Part shown: positions 41,708-53,900 of the stretch, one piece after another
Layout: each line of letters begins with the position of its first letter
How positions within the stretch are numbered: the first letter of the stretch is position 1
From: Dendrocalamus latiflorus
Lineage: Eukaryota; Streptophyta; Magnoliopsida; Poales; Poaceae
Direction: 5' to 3'
NCBI GenBank assembly: GCA_017311315.1
Contig: CM029622.1
Span: forward strand, 11,679,656-11,743,655
DNA: 64,000 nucleotides
The notes under the pieces: generated by a model
What the model was told of the DNA's origin: nothing
What the model saw: the letters and a program-made list of their open reading frames with translations, nothing else
The model's database searches: none
Position numbers and translations under genes: made by a program

Positions 41708-44682
41708 TCACATGCGTAAGAACCAGTACATCATCCCCCTGCACCACCCGACCAACCGCTCAGCTTGGCGCGGTGCGGACGAGCCCGCGCCGTCGTCGCC
41801 GCGACGCTGAAGGACCCCTTCAAGCCACTGGAGGAGGTCCCCCTCCCCATGCAACGTCTGCTGCACGGCGACTCTCGCTGCACCTTCCCCGAAGCGGCCC
41901 CAGATCCGTTGGTGGAAGTTCTGCAGGCTAGCCCCAATGGAGCGGATGGCGTCCGACATAACCTCGGTCGGTCGGGAAGATCCAGTTGAGGATTCGCTAG
42001 CTCATGGGTATGCCTACACCCACGAGTATGAAGCAGGGCGAGGGCGAAGCACGCACCAACATAGCTGCAGTGCTCGCCAAAGGTCCTGGCGCCGAAGAGC
42101 AACGCCGGCCCCCTCCTCGATCAGCCCGAGCGTCTCCGACAGGGCCTCCGGCCTGTGCGTAGTATCCGGCACTCGGACGCACAGATCTCGAAGGGCCTGG
42201 TTCAGAGACTCCATGGCCCGCCACGCCGACGCAGACGCATTTTCCAAGGCAAGGTGGTTCTCGGCAGCAGCCTCCGCCAGCTGGGCGTTCTCCCCTTCTA
42301 GGACGGAGATCTGCTGCACGAAGGGCGGCGCGTTCCCCAGCCGCGGCGTCCCGCGCTTCCGTGGCCGCAACTTGTGCGGCCACCAGGGCGTCCTCCAGCG
42401 CGCGAAGTTCTTCATCCTTCGCGGCGATAGCAGTGTTTGCTTCGCGGAGGTGGCTTCCAGAGCCCTCTGCTCCCGAACGCGGGCCTCGTCAAAGGACCGG
42501 CTGAGGGCAAGCGTCTGACAGGAACAACAAATCAGCAGGCGTCTAGCAGTACCGTACAAGCTGAAGCGCACGTACTTACCCTCATCTCGGAGGCCTGCAA
42601 CGCGAGCGCCAGGAGGTCCCCCGCGCATGACGACAGCACCTCTCGATTGAGGCCGTTGTCGGCACGCTCGGCGGCGGCGGTGAGGTCGCAAAATATCTCC
42701 GGGCGAGGGAGGAAGTCCGAGCGAGCGAGCCCGGCCCCAACACGCCAGGATTTACCGTGGCCACGGCCACGTCAGCAGCAATGGACACCGGCGGGGCATC
42801 CTGCACACAGCTCCCGACTTCGCGCATACCTCCGCTGCTCGATCCTTCGCTGCGTACGGGAGACGTCGTCTCGCCTGATGTCGGCAGAATGAGCGAGCAG
42901 ATCGGAGAAAGTCTCGCGAAGTCAGGGAAGAAAGGGACTCACACCTACCTCCTGCGCCCCTCGTCACGGTAGGAAGTGGCACCGGGTCGACCACCCAGGG
43001 GGACGCGGGCGCCTCGACGGTTGGGGAGAAGGTCTTCTCGGCCGCGCCAGCCGCCGTAATCCCGGCAAGGCCCCGCAACAGCGTATCGACCCCTCGTTGG
43101 CGGGGGGACTGCGTCCGAGGGCGTTTCGCCTGCGGTGACGCAGGCGATTCTTCCACGGCAGAACCAGCTCCGGTCATTGCGCCCCGCGGTTTCCTCCGCA
43201 GGGGGCACGCCCTCGTCGGCCGCTACGGTTGATAACGCACCGTCCCCCGTGGTTTGCTCGCCGGGGACGACGCCACCCCCGGGTTGACGGGTTCCAACTC
43301 AGCGGTGGCCGCGAGCCCGAGCACGGGCTCGTGGGCAGCGGCAGAAAATGTCGGGGGATCCCGCGGCGCGCCCCTCCGAAGCAGTGTGGCCAGGCCCACC
43401 ACCGGTCGCACGCTCGCCTCAGCCGAGCTAGCCGCCGGGGGGGCTGCCGGGTCGCACACGACAGCCGGGGAACGGGCCCGGCGTCGCGAAGACAGCCCCC
43501 CCGCGGGGCTATCACCGTCCTGAGCGCCGGGAGTCCCGGCGGGAGCTCTTCCGGCACCATGCGCTCGGGCACGGCAATGCCTACAGCCTCGCAGGTGCGG
43601 TTTATCCGCCCCTGCTTAGCCGCCTTCACCGCGGCCTCGCGAGCCCGGTGCTCCTTAAGCGTGTACGGGCCGAGGAGCGCCGCAACCACGCGCTCCGCAT
43701 TCTAGCCGAGCACTGCGCAGGAGATCACGTCAGTTAGGCGGAAGCCAAACAGATACAATGGCACGATGGGCGACTTACAAGGGGCGGAGGGCGGAAGCAC
43801 CCGAGACACACATGGTCGAACCCGTCCTCGCGGGGGCCATTCGCACAACATACTTCCCCCGGGAGGAGAGTGGCGCCGCCCCATGCATCGTGAACTCCTC
43901 GGCTAGGTCGCGCACGCTCATTCGACGGGCGACACCGACGAGGCTCTGTAGCTTTCGCGTGTCGTCAATCTCCGCCTTCAGACTCGGCGTGCTATTAAAG
44001 AGATCGGCCCGCCTCGGCACTGCATTCTGCTCTTGTCGGTCACGGTGTAATAGAACCACCACCGCGTCCAGCCGGACGCCCACTGCCCTGACGAGGCGGA
44101 CACAGGAACAACGTCGCGCAGGACGCCCGGAGCACGAAGTCCACACCGCCAAGTTGGACACCGCCCCACCAACCTTTCTGGGTCGACAGTGTGCATCGTG
44201 CAGGGTGGCGAATAAGCTGGCGCTGGGGCCCACCCCTCTGTCCGCATCGCCCACGCGAAGACAGCGAGGCGGAGTATCGCGTGGGGCGTCAGCTGGGCTA
44301 GCTCCAACTGGTAGGCCCGCAGGACTTCGCCCACAAACAACGTGCAGGGCATCCGAAGGCCGGCATCGAAGAACGCGACGAAAACAATTGCCTCCAGGGC
44401 CCCGGGCTTCGGCTCCGTCTCGTCCCGGCGGGGTAAGCGAGCCCCATTGCGATCCGATCTTCCCCTCATCCACGAGCCGTTGCAGCGTCCCTCCGTCATG
44501 CGGCTCTTCCCCAGCACACGGGAGCAGGAGCCTCCCGAGTGCTCCATCGCGTTCCACAGCTTGTTGGCGCGCGAGCTCCCCCGCGGCACCAGTTTGTACT
44601 CTTGGGAAGGATGGTTCACCTCGCCCTGGCTAGGCAAGGAACCGCTGCGGGGGTGGTACGTGGCGTCGTCGTGGCTGGCCAT
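41708..44682 (-). pseudogene. Antisense gene of the gypsy element (Transposase_28-type domain plus coiled coil)
   Basis: It starts at the ATG at 44682-44680 in good context (GCGATGGCC) with 'MASHDDATYHPRS'. About 130 residues on lies a conserved block, 'EAIVFVAFFDAGLRMPC' and 'LAQLTPHAILRLAVFAWAMR', followed by 'GWTRWWFYYTVTDK'. This is the pattern of the 'putative gypsy type transposon' domain (PF04195) common in rice antisense retroelement genes. After a frame change near 43990 come 'LVGVARRMSVRDLAEEF' and, at 43689-43540, 'VVAALLGPYTLKEHRAREA'. From 42700 to 42000 the sequence is a coiled coil with heptad-rich Glu/Ala/Leu ('ISVLEGENAQLAEAAAENHL'). The C-terminal piece ends at 41708. At least four frame changes or stops break it, and one short intron is predicted. 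The function is unknown. Confidence 0.75.
42515..42579 (-). other. Predicted 65-bp intron of the antisense gene
   Basis: On the minus strand the exon ends 'GAGATGAGG', the intron begins GTAAGTACG and ends TTCCTGTCAG, and the next exon starts ACGCTTGCC. Removing it joins two coiled-coil frames in phase 0 ('LLALALQASEMR' to 'TLALSRSFDEARV'). A second donor-like site, GGAG/GTAGGT, lies near 42953 without a certain partner. Confidence 0.6.
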
Positions 44683-44811
44683 CGCTCTCCGCGACAAGGG
44701 AAGAGAAGAAGCAGGCAAGGGAGCAACTGGCGTGACAATTAGCACGGGCGCAAGCGAAGCGGCAGATCAAAAAGCAAAGCGAGAAAGGGTGCCTCCACCT
44801 CAACACTAACA

Positions 44812-44822
44812 CCTTATAAAGG
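44812..44822 (-). promoter_or_regulatory. TATA box of the antisense gene
   Basis: The minus strand reads 'CCTTTATAAGG' 130 bases upstream of the ATG at 44682. This fits a start of transcription near 44785 and a leader of about 100 bases rich in CT. Confidence 0.6.
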
Positions 44823-44829
44823 CCGCTCG

Positions 44830-45169
44830 CCTGCCCGGGCTCAAGCACGACGGATCAAATTCCCCGATTCGGCTGTCCAAGATTTGGAAAGAAGAACCGC
44901 CGGACCTAGAAGGCCGCGCCTGGTAGGTGGCCAAGCAGCGCACAACGCCCTACCTCTTCAACACGCGTCCAACTTCTCGGGGGACGAGGCGAACGGCCGC
45001 GGTCACGCAACCGCTCACATCCCACGACGCACCAGTCGTGAGTCGCCACGTGCCCCACCTGCAGCATGGCAGACTGCACGACGCGACAGCCTGACTTCTG
45101 CCAGGCCAGGCGTCGGCGTAATTCCAGCGCCATTAAAAGCGCACTACGGACTACAAGGTCACAACAGCC
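44830..45169. other. Spacer between the antisense promoter and the 65-bp array
   Basis: GC-rich sequence without recognisable coding similarity. It probably holds upstream control sequence of the antisense gene. Confidence 0.4.
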
Positions 45170-46110
45170 CCGGAGCGCGCGCGTCTACTTCGACTAGGCG
45201 CCAGCTTCGCTGCCACCCGTTCGAGGGTAGGGGACGGAGCGCGCGCGTCTACTTCGACTAGGCGCCAGCTTCGCTGCCACCCGTTCGAAGGGTAGGGGAC
45301 GGAGCGCGCGCGTCTACTTCGACTTGGGCGCCAGCTTCGCTGCCACCCGTTCGAGAGGTAGGGACGGAGAGCGCGCGTCTACTTCGACTTGGGCGCCAGC
45401 TTCGCTGCCACCCGTTCGAAGGGTAGGAACGGAGCGCGCGCGTCTACTTCGACTAGGCGCCAGCTTCGCCCCACCCGTTCGAAGGGTAGGGGACGGAGCG
45501 CGCGCGTCTACTTCGACTAGGCGCCAGCTTCGCTGCCACCCGTTCGAAGGGTAGGGGACGGAGCGCGCGCGTCTACTCGACTAGGCGCCAGCTTCGCCGC
45601 CACCCGTTCGAAGGGTAGGGGACGGAGCGCGCGCGTCTACTTCGACTAGGCGCCAGCTTCGCCGCCACCCGTCGAAGGGTAGGGGACGGAGCGCGCGCGT
45701 CTACTTCGACTAGGCGCCAGCTTCGCTGCCACCCGTCGAAGGGTAGGGGACGGAGCGCGTGCGTCTACTTCGACTAGGCGCCAGCTTCGCTGCCACCCGT
45801 TCGAAGGGTAGGGGACGGAGCGCGCGCGTCTACTTCGACTAGGCGCCAGCTTCGCTGCCACCCGTTCGAAGGGTAGGGGACGGAGCGCGCACGTCTACTT
45901 CGACTTGGGCGCCAGCTTCGCTGCCACCCGTTCGAAGGTAGGGACGGAGCGCGCGCGTCTACTTCGACTTGGGCGCCAGCTTCGCTGCCACCCGTTCGAA
46001 GGGTAGGGGACGGCACGCGCCTACTTCGACTTGGGCCAGCTTCGCTGCCACCCGTTCGAAGGGTAGGGGACGGACGCGCGCGCCTACTTCGACTTGGCGC
46101 CACCTTCCGC
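45170..46110 (+). repeat. 65-bp tandem array, about 14 copies
   Basis: The unit contains 'GGAGCGCGCGCGTCTACTTC', 'GACTAGGCGCCAGCTTCGCT' and 'GCCACCCGTTCGAAGGGTAG'. Variants have GACTTGGGCGCC instead of GACTAGGCGCC, and single-base losses occur. The array lies upstream of the antisense promoter and before the 3' LTR. Confidence 0.95.
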
Positions 46111-46242
46111 TACCACCATCCCAGATTTCAGGCTCCCCAACCACAAGCTTGGAGGAATTCACAGGCCGCAGGGGACGGAGGGGGCCAAAGGACTCGACGA
46201 CATGGCTTCGGCCCTGTGAAGCCCTTCACCATGAGAGGCTCC

Positions 46243-46483
46243 TGTCGTAGGGATGGCCCCCACCTAAGCCCAGCAGGCCTGGTAGGAGATTATAAGGCCC
46301 AGAATAGGCCATGTGTAATGACATAACTGCCCCCAGAGGGATAACTAGATGTAAGGGTATAGCTGTAAAAGCACTCCTCATGTGTTATATATATGAGTAA
46401 GCCTTGGGGAGGAGCCAGGCCATTACACTTATCTTCATCACTCTCCACTACCATCTCTCTCTGTTTGGTCTGTAGCCACAACA
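46243..46483 (+). repeat. 3' LTR, 241 bp
   Basis: Compared with the 5' LTR I count one C to T change ('ATAACCAG' to 'ATAACTAG'), one lost G and short losses in the TA and CT runs. The purine-rich stretch 'AGGGGACGGAGGGGGCCAAA' near 46169 is the best polypurine-tract candidate, although it is not directly adjacent. Confidence 0.95.
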
Positions 46484-47373
46484 GTACTCTTGTCTGTGCC
46501 AATTCAAACTACAAGGAGATTGAAAAAAGGTGAATACTTTGAGGAGAATTAGTATAATCCCTTGGATGGAGTTGATGTCTATGTGTTCTAGGTCTTAGTC
46601 ACACTTAGGCTATGCCTATGGAAGTCTTCCACTGGATCTTTTACTTGTACAATATTTGGCCTGTTGACCCTTTAAGAAGAACTTGGTATGTATGACGCAT
46701 TTTGAACCTAAGTAAGAAGTTTACTATTTAATGGAAGATCATGTTGTTGTATCATTTTTTGCTCAACTAAAATCCTGGAAAGTTACAAGAACGCGGGATT
46801 CCTGGTTAATCAGGAAAGTCCTCACAATTCGTCTCACCATTAAACTTTGTCATTAATGTCCGAAACTAAAACCAACACATTTAGGTATGTTAGGTTCAAA
46901 TGTTTTGTCTGTTGTGATCATGTAGGATTTGTGAATGGTAAGGTAGGTCATTAAATTCTTTTGTTTTTTCCCTCCTCTTTTTCAAGAGGTAAACCCATTG
47001 AATGCTAGTTAAAAGATCATCGAATGTCAAAACATGGTCTAAGAAATGTATTGTCTAGTTAAAAGATCATCAAATGTCAAAACATGGTCTAATAACTATA
47101 TTGTTTACGGTTTGAGTTTAAGAGTTCGGCCAAACACTAAAAAATGTTGGTGGCAAAAAGCATGGATGATAGACCAAAAAATTCTAGGGTTTTCATCATC
47201 AATTTGGTTCTTAAAACATTAATCTAATCTCGAGAAACAAAGGAAAAAAAACTTGCATTTAACACTGAAGATTATACTAGCGCATCAGGGATATATCAGC
47301 ATCATATATTTTGTAGTGACTGGTAACTTTCTCACCAGACACATCTCCTTGCCGTCGAGATCTCTGGTACTTC
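46484..47373 (+). other. Right half of the interrupted gypsy LTR, then unassigned sequence
   Basis: It begins with the second GTACT, then 'CTTGTCTGTGCCAATTC', continuing the LTR-like sequence that stopped at 34202. From about 46860 it is AT-rich without a recognisable gene. A 50-bp tandem duplication lies at 47005-47104. Confidence 0.45.
47005..47104 (+). repeat. 50-bp tandem duplication
   Basis: 'CTAGTTAAAAGATCATCGAA' followed by 'TGTCAAAACATGGTCTAA' occurs at 47005 and at 47055 with one or two differences. Confidence 0.9.
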
Positions 47374-48684
47374 TGGAGATTAAAATGCCACGTAGTTACT
47401 ATTTGATCCCATGCATGCTTACTGCTTGTTTGCATGTTCTCACATCGTTAAATCACTAGATGAGATTCTATGCTTCTTTCATCAATATTTTATTGGTTTA
47501 AGTGTGATGTGATTTGATCTGTTGACCTCAACTGACATGAGCTATGTTACAGCTAACATGGGTCAAGTTGCCAAAAATGATTTCTTTGTCTTTGGATGTA
47601 CAGGATCGTTTGGAGTCAACCATGGTTAACGACGAGGATCGGAGCTAGGCACATAGAGGAGTTGAGTCCCAGAACAATCGAGGATGCCGGGTGAGATGGT
47701 GAGCTCAAGCATGGCATTAGAAAGGCGAGTTCGAATGATGGGATTGCACCATGAGGCTTGAATGGTCCAAGTGAGCCATGGTTTGACGGAACCAGGACAA
47801 AAAAGAAAATAGGCGGAATGGCTGTAAAACTTCCTCTTCAAGTGGCAATACATCAATCTTTGATTGTCTTCATGACTATCTTTCTATTTGATTGATTTGC
47901 TCTTGTTTTGGTTGGTTTTTCTATTCTCTTACCCTCTTCATGATCTTGTTGTGCCATTGATGTGTAAGAAATGGAGAGATCTTTTACTAATCATCCTTCA
48001 CCCATCTAGGTACTTTAGTAACAAGTTCATCAAGAAACTCAGTTTTTGCATATTTTTTATCTTCCAGGTGATTTCTTGATCCGAGGGTTTTTGGCTTGAT
48101 TTCTTTATTGTTCTAACTTTTTGTGACACATGGGAATAGATCTAGACCCATCTTGGTCATTACCCACCCATGAGCAAGTTGTATTTACTGATTTTAGTTT
48201 TGGATCGGTTTCAATATAACCTTCCTTCAAACTGAAAAATGTCTCAACCTTGGCCATGATTTTCCCAATTGTTTGTTGGAATATGTCCTTGATATCCTAA
48301 AGAAGATCTCTGTAAAGTTTCATGACTTTTGGATCATCCAATCAAAAGTTATGTGGATTTAAATTCTCGCTCCCGTGTTGATTTTACTGTTCATAAGACT
48401 GATTTTACTGTTCAAAGCGATCAAATCATCCAAATAGAGGTCTAACCACCTCGTGGTTGGCAGTTAGATCACCAAGGAGAGGTCAGACAGCCCCCTGGTT
48501 AGCGATCAAACCTCCAGGAGCTAAGTTTTTCGAGATTTTGTGTTCTTGAGTGATTAGCTTTGGATTTTTAGTAGTAGATTTGATTCTCAGTAACTCTATA
48601 GCTATTTAAGAATAAAATCCATAATACTTGGAAAAAAATTATTTGGCACCATTCACCCCCCTCTGTTGCCTTTCTGATCCTACA
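47374..48684 (+). repeat. 5' LTR with about 470-bp internal deletion
   Basis: It starts 'TGGAGATTAAAATGCCA' and ends 'CTTTCTGATCCTACA'. Relative to the right LTR it lacks the segment equal to about 57461-57940, which includes the TATA box. A smaller 16-bp loss lies near 47720. Confidence 0.85.
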
Positions 48685-48686
48685 AG

Positions 48687-48699
48687 TGGTATCAGAGCC
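48687..48699 (+). other. Primer-binding site of the copia element
   Basis: 'TGGTATCAGAGCC' lies two bases after the LTR end and is complementary to the initiator Met tRNA. Confidence 0.92.
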
Positions 48700-48740
48700 T
48701 AGTTAGCTCTTCTCATATATCTTAATCGATCTTTAGAGCC

Positions 48741-50978
48741 ATGGTAGCAGACAAGTATTCCACCAAGTTGTCTCTCTTCGATGGGGTCGACTATCCCTTT
48801 TAGAAGAGCAGGATGGAGGCTTATATTCAGGCTCAAGGCTATGCGATTTGGAGAATGGTTAAGACTCAATTTGTTGTTCCTGCTGATGAGCACATCACGG
48901 CTATGAATACGCCGGATGTGTACGCAAATACTAAGGCAAGAAACATAATCATTCAGGGTCTTAGCTGAAGTGAGTTTGATCATATCTCTCATCTCATGTC
49001 GGCATACGACTTCTGGGTGACCCTCAATGCATACCATGAGGGCACAGCCCAGATCAAGACTGTCCAACAGGACCAGTATAAGCAAGAATACAACAAATTT
49101 GATATGCTTTTCTGGTAAGTCCTTGGATTAAGTGCTTTGGTAGATTTCACAAGATACTGAGCAACCTCCAAGCTGTTGGTCTTACATACTCAGACCCAGA
49201 TAACACTCAATAGATGCTTTCTACCCTGGATCGTAGAGTTTTGGAGATGAAAGTGACCACCATCAAGGACACAACTGATTTGTCGACCTTGAGTCTTGAT
49301 GCTTTGCACTCGTGTCTCAAGACTCATGAGATCAACGTCGTCTCTCGCAAGATGAAGTCGCAATTAATGGCCTCGGTCACCAATCCCACATCTACTTCTG
49401 GAGCATCTTCTGATGGTGCTTCTGGATTCTCTTTGGCTGCTTTGTGCGAGATGAGCAATGACCAGTTTGAGCAGTTTTTACAGAGTGACTTAGCCCTCTT
49501 AGCCAGAAAGTTGTCACACGCATACAAGAGACTTAGAGAGAGGAAGAGAGGAGGTCCGGTGATTTACTTCGAGTGTGATGGCCCCAATCACATTCGAGCA
49601 AACTGTCCTAAGTTAGAGAAGGGCAAGAACGACTGCAATGGCCCAAGCAAGAATGACTACATTAATAAGAACTATAACAAGAAGCCCCTAGCTCAGGATC
49701 AAGGCAAGGAGAAGAAGTACTGCAATCTCAGCAATGCCAAGAATCCCTTCCACCGCATCTTCACTACCTTCGATAACTTTGACTTCAGCGACATGGAGGG
49801 CTGGAGTGACGGTGATGGCGAGGATGATCCGTAGAATGGCACTAAGGAGAGCGATGACTTCACCGGGATGTGCTTCATGGCTGACGAGAATGGCATCAGT
49901 GATAATGATATCTATAGTGACTCCAATGAGGTATGTCCCTCATACTAGGTCTAGGGCTAGGTGTGGTGAGTTAGAGAAGGAGGTAGAGAGCTTGTCACGG
50001 GAGCTTACTTCACTTAGATTTTCTTCCACTCATGACGATTGCAATGTATGGGCTTCTTTGTTGGAGATATGGAGAAATTAAGGACCTTGCATGATAGTGT
50101 AATTTATGAGTTGGATTTGTTTAAGGTAGAGAGTGTTAGTCTGTTAGCTGAATTAGAAATAGCTAGAATTGTTCCTTCTCAGTCTAATCTGTTGAGACTA
50201 CATTTTGCACATCATGTGAAGATAAGAACAATGCTTTTAGAGAATTATATAACATACTTCTTGATCTGTCTGAAACCTATGATAACTGTAACAACTTGAA
50301 AATTAATTTAAAGAATGCAGGTCATAAAATTGCTAAAATGCATGCTACTCTAATTGAGTGTGTTGCCTCCTGTGCCAACTACCCTAAAGTGACTACTGAA
50401 GTTGAATCTTTTTCTAAGCAATTTCAGGATATGTGTGACCATAATAAGAAAATGGCTCAATATGTTTCTGAGGCTCCTGTTGGTTCACCATGCAATAATT
50501 GTAAAAACTAAAATCCGAATTGATTGCTTTAGATGAAAAATGTGTGAAGCTAACTAAGCATCTACTAGAAAAGCCACAATCTATTTGCTTGTACTGTGCT
50601 AAAGTGGAAGAGAAAGTGGAGGATATGCAAGAGACTTTTAGGAAGAGTTACATGGCTCAGATGGCTAGGATTAACCTCCTATGTGTCTTACAAAGCCCTC
50701 AAGGTTGAGGCACGTGCTATTCGATCTTCTCCTTCTGATTCTTCATCCTCTTCTTCCCCTTGTTCTTCATGTGCTTCTCCTTTTGAGGAGTGTGAGTACC
50801 TCATGAACACTCTTAAAAAACTTGTTGAAGGTAAGAAAAGGCTCAACCTTATCCTAGACAAATCCAAAATTTGTAAGTTTAATCAAGATCTTGGATATGA
50901 TTTCTTAAAGGATGTGAGGAAATATCCACCTGCTGTTGTTAGAGCTGTGACTGACGTTGCGCCTGAGCCTAGTGTTTA
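48741..50978 (+). pseudogene. gag: Copia gag with long coiled-coil linker, broken
   Basis: It starts 'MVADKYSTKLSLFDGVDYPF' and hits a TAG at 48801. Further gag blocks follow ('YDFWVTLNAYHEGTAQIKT'), and an open part at 49214-49834 contains 'CDGPNHIRANC', the remnant of the CCHC zinc knuckle in which the first Cys is Tyr. From 49900 to 50978 short frames in changing phases encode Leu/Glu/Lys-rich helices ('KLRTLHDSVIYELDLFKVES'), a linker typical of SIRE-like elements. It cannot make a full product. Confidence 0.82.
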
Positions 50979-53900
50979 AGTCTACAGGCTTTGTTCAGGG
51001 GATTTCTGATAGTAAGGTTGTACCACCTATTACTTTGACCTTTCAGAAGGTGAAGTATCATTGCACCTTCTATTAGAAGGATGGACATGCAGTTAAGTTC
51101 TACTTCAAGCGTGCCAAGATCACACGTAGAGACCGTGTTCGCGCTCTTAGAGGTATTCAGGGTCAGCCCTAGACTCGGAGTGCTCATAAGACCAACATGA
51201 GGTCTAGAGTCGTAGACAGCTCCTCTGAATTGCTTGGTTTTAGGCAGCATCGAGAACTTGGTTTTCAGGCTTCTTTTGGTTTTGGTCCTCGAGCTACTTC
51301 TGGTTAGGGTTTCTGCCATCCTGAGAATAGACCTCGTTTTCCCTGTCAAGGTAACTATCTGCAGTGCGATTAGCTTACTACTTTTGGTTAGACCAGCTAT
51401 TCAATAGCAGTCAGACCAGGTAGAGGTTTGAGATCTTCTGATTCGGTCAGAGGTAAGTCACATAGTGTTGCTAGAGGTCAGTGTGTTTGTCTCTGTGATG
51501 GGATCTTTTGCTCAGCGTGTGACTCAGTACTGGGTTCCTAGATTTGTTCTTATTTACCCTAGTACTGAGCCACCGATGTTTTCTTCTCATTGACTCAGGG
51601 TCGTCGAGTTGAGAAGGGAGAGGTTTGGCTTGTCGACTCTGGTTGTTCTTGTCACATGACTAGAGACTTCCATTAGTTCTCTTCCCTAGTCTGAGCTCCA
51701 ATGATGAGATGATCACCTTTAGAGACACTTCGTCAGGTCGAGTCATCGCTAAAAATACTGTTCGTATTATTGATTCTTTCATTCTTAAGTATGTTGCCTT
51801 AGTGAGTGAGATGCGTTATAATTTGCTATCTATTTTTCAGCTTGCCGGTGACGATTTCAAGGTAAAGTCTAAGAAAAATGCTTGTAAAAATCCTTGATTC
51901 TTCAGGAAGTCTAGTTTGTGGGATTTTTAGGTTTGGGAGGATCTTTCGTGCTGATTTTATCGAGTCTTTTAGTGATTCTCTCCGATGCTTAGTTGCTTTT
52001 GAGTCCCGTGATTTCTCCTTCTGGCATAGGAGACTTGGTCACATTGGTTTTGATCATTTGACCCGAGTTATCGGTCGCGACCTCGTTCGTGGTCTGCCTA
52101 AGCTCAAGATGGTCAAAGACTTGGTTGTGCTCCTTGTCAGCATGGTCAGATGGTTGCTGCTTCTCATCCCCCAGTCACTGTGACTATGATCGATGCACTA
52201 GGACAACTTCTTCATATGGACACTAGTGCAGTTGGCCGGTGGAAAGTGTTACGTTATTGTTGTGGTTGATGACTTCTCGATGTCCTCTTGGGTGTTTTTC
52301 TTAGCCTCGAAGGATGAGACCTTTAGTCTTTTGGGGGTTTGTTCCGTAGGTTGTCTATTGAGCTACTTGGTGTCTTATGAGCGATTTGTAGTGGCAATGC
52401 ACATAGTTCAATAACTCCTACTTTGAGAGCTTCTGTGATGAGACAAATGTGGAGCATCAGTTCTCACCTCCACACGTCCCTCAGCAAAATGACGTTGTAG
52501 AGAAAAAGAACCGTACCTTGGTTGAGATGGCCAAGACGATGCTCGATGAGTACGGTACACTTAGGATGTTTTGGGCTGAGGCTATAGCTACCGCTTGCCG
52601 TGTTTCAAACAGAATCTTTCTGAAGGCACACTTGCATTGCACTTCTTATAAGTTGAGATATGGGCAAAAGTCCAGTGTCTTATATTTTCGTGTCTTTAGT
52701 TGCAAGTGTTTTATTCTGAAGTCTACAAATCTAGATAAGTTTGAGCCTCGCTCATCTGATGGCATCTTTCTAGGTTACTCAACTTTTTCGGGGGGTTATA
52801 GAGTTTAGAACTACGAGACTAGTAGGATTATAGAGACCTGTGAGGTTACTTTCGATGAGGCCAGTCCTGACTAGGCCCGACATCTTAGGTCCAGTTATGC
52901 AGTCCGATGCCATCTTTATAGATGATGAGGATGATAAAGATGAAGGTTCTTTAGCTGATCTGGTCCCATCTACCCCTGAGGTGCCTATTTCTACCATTGC
53001 GGCTCAGGGAGATCAACCCTTATCTTCTAGCTCTTCTGGAGTTTGTGGCTCTGCTCCTACCTCCATAGCTCATAAGGTAGAGGCTACTTCTTCTCATCCA
53101 GGACCTCTCTGACACATTCAGCATCGACATCCTCCTGAGCGGATCATAGGTGATCTCCTTGAGCGTGTCACGCGTTCGAAATCTGGCTTATCTCATTTCT
53201 ATTTATATTCTACCTTTGTTACCACTTTTGAGCCCAAGGATATTTATCATGCATTATTTGATGAGTCTTAGGTCAATGTCATGCATGAGAAGTTAGAGAA
53301 TTTCGAGAGGAATAAGGTCTGGTCGCTTTGTTGAGCCCCTTAGTGGTCACAAGTCATAGGAATCAAGTGAGTCTTTAAGAACAAATAGAATGAGGATGGG
53401 ATAGTCATTCAAAACAAGGCTAGACTGGTAGTTCAGGGATTCTCCTAGGTTGAGAGTTTAGATTTTGAGGAGACATTCACCCCTGTAGCTAGGCTAGAGG
53501 CCACTAGGATTTTACTTGATTTTGCAGCGTGTAAGGGTTTTAATCCACACTAGATGGATATCAAGAATGCCTTTCTCAATAGGTGTATTGAGGAAGATGT
53601 CTATGTTAGACAGCCTCCAGGTTTCGAGAGCCCTAAATGCCCAACCATGTCTTCAAGTTTTCGAAAGCCTTGTATGGATTTAAGTAAGCCCCTAGAGCTT
53701 AGTATGAGAGGCTGAAGTTCTATCTTTTGAGTCAAAGGTTTGAGATGGGTAAGGTAGATAAGACCTTATTCATTCGTAGGCACGACAATAACCTTCTGCT
53801 CATCCAGATTATATGTCCATGACATTATCTTTGGTGGCTCCTCTCATGTTCTTGTTTCTTAGTTTTCTGATGTCGTGAGCATAGAGTTCGAGATGAGCAT

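Larger units (their letters stand above)
34203..46483 (+). mobile_element. Complete Tat-lineage gypsy retrotransposon, 12.28 kb
   Basis: Matching LTRs (34203-34447 and 46243-46483) and a perfect 5-bp duplication GTACT define the borders. The order is LTR, primer-binding site, gag, protease, RT, RNase H, integrase, a 104-bp tandem array, an antisense gene, a 65-bp tandem array and LTR. The two LTRs differ by one substitution plus small indels in simple repeats, which means a recent insertion. Extra antisense coding capacity between pol and the 3' LTR is known from the Tat group (for example Grande in maize). gag has three indels and pol has one frameshift, so the copy is probably not autonomous. 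Confidence 0.95.

Noticed and set aside
46160..46242. Polypurine tract directly at the 3' LTR of the 12.3-kb element
   Set aside because: The bases next to the LTR are mixed ('CATGAGAGGCTCC'). The purine-rich run lies about 55-75 bp upstream, so I mention it only as a candidate.
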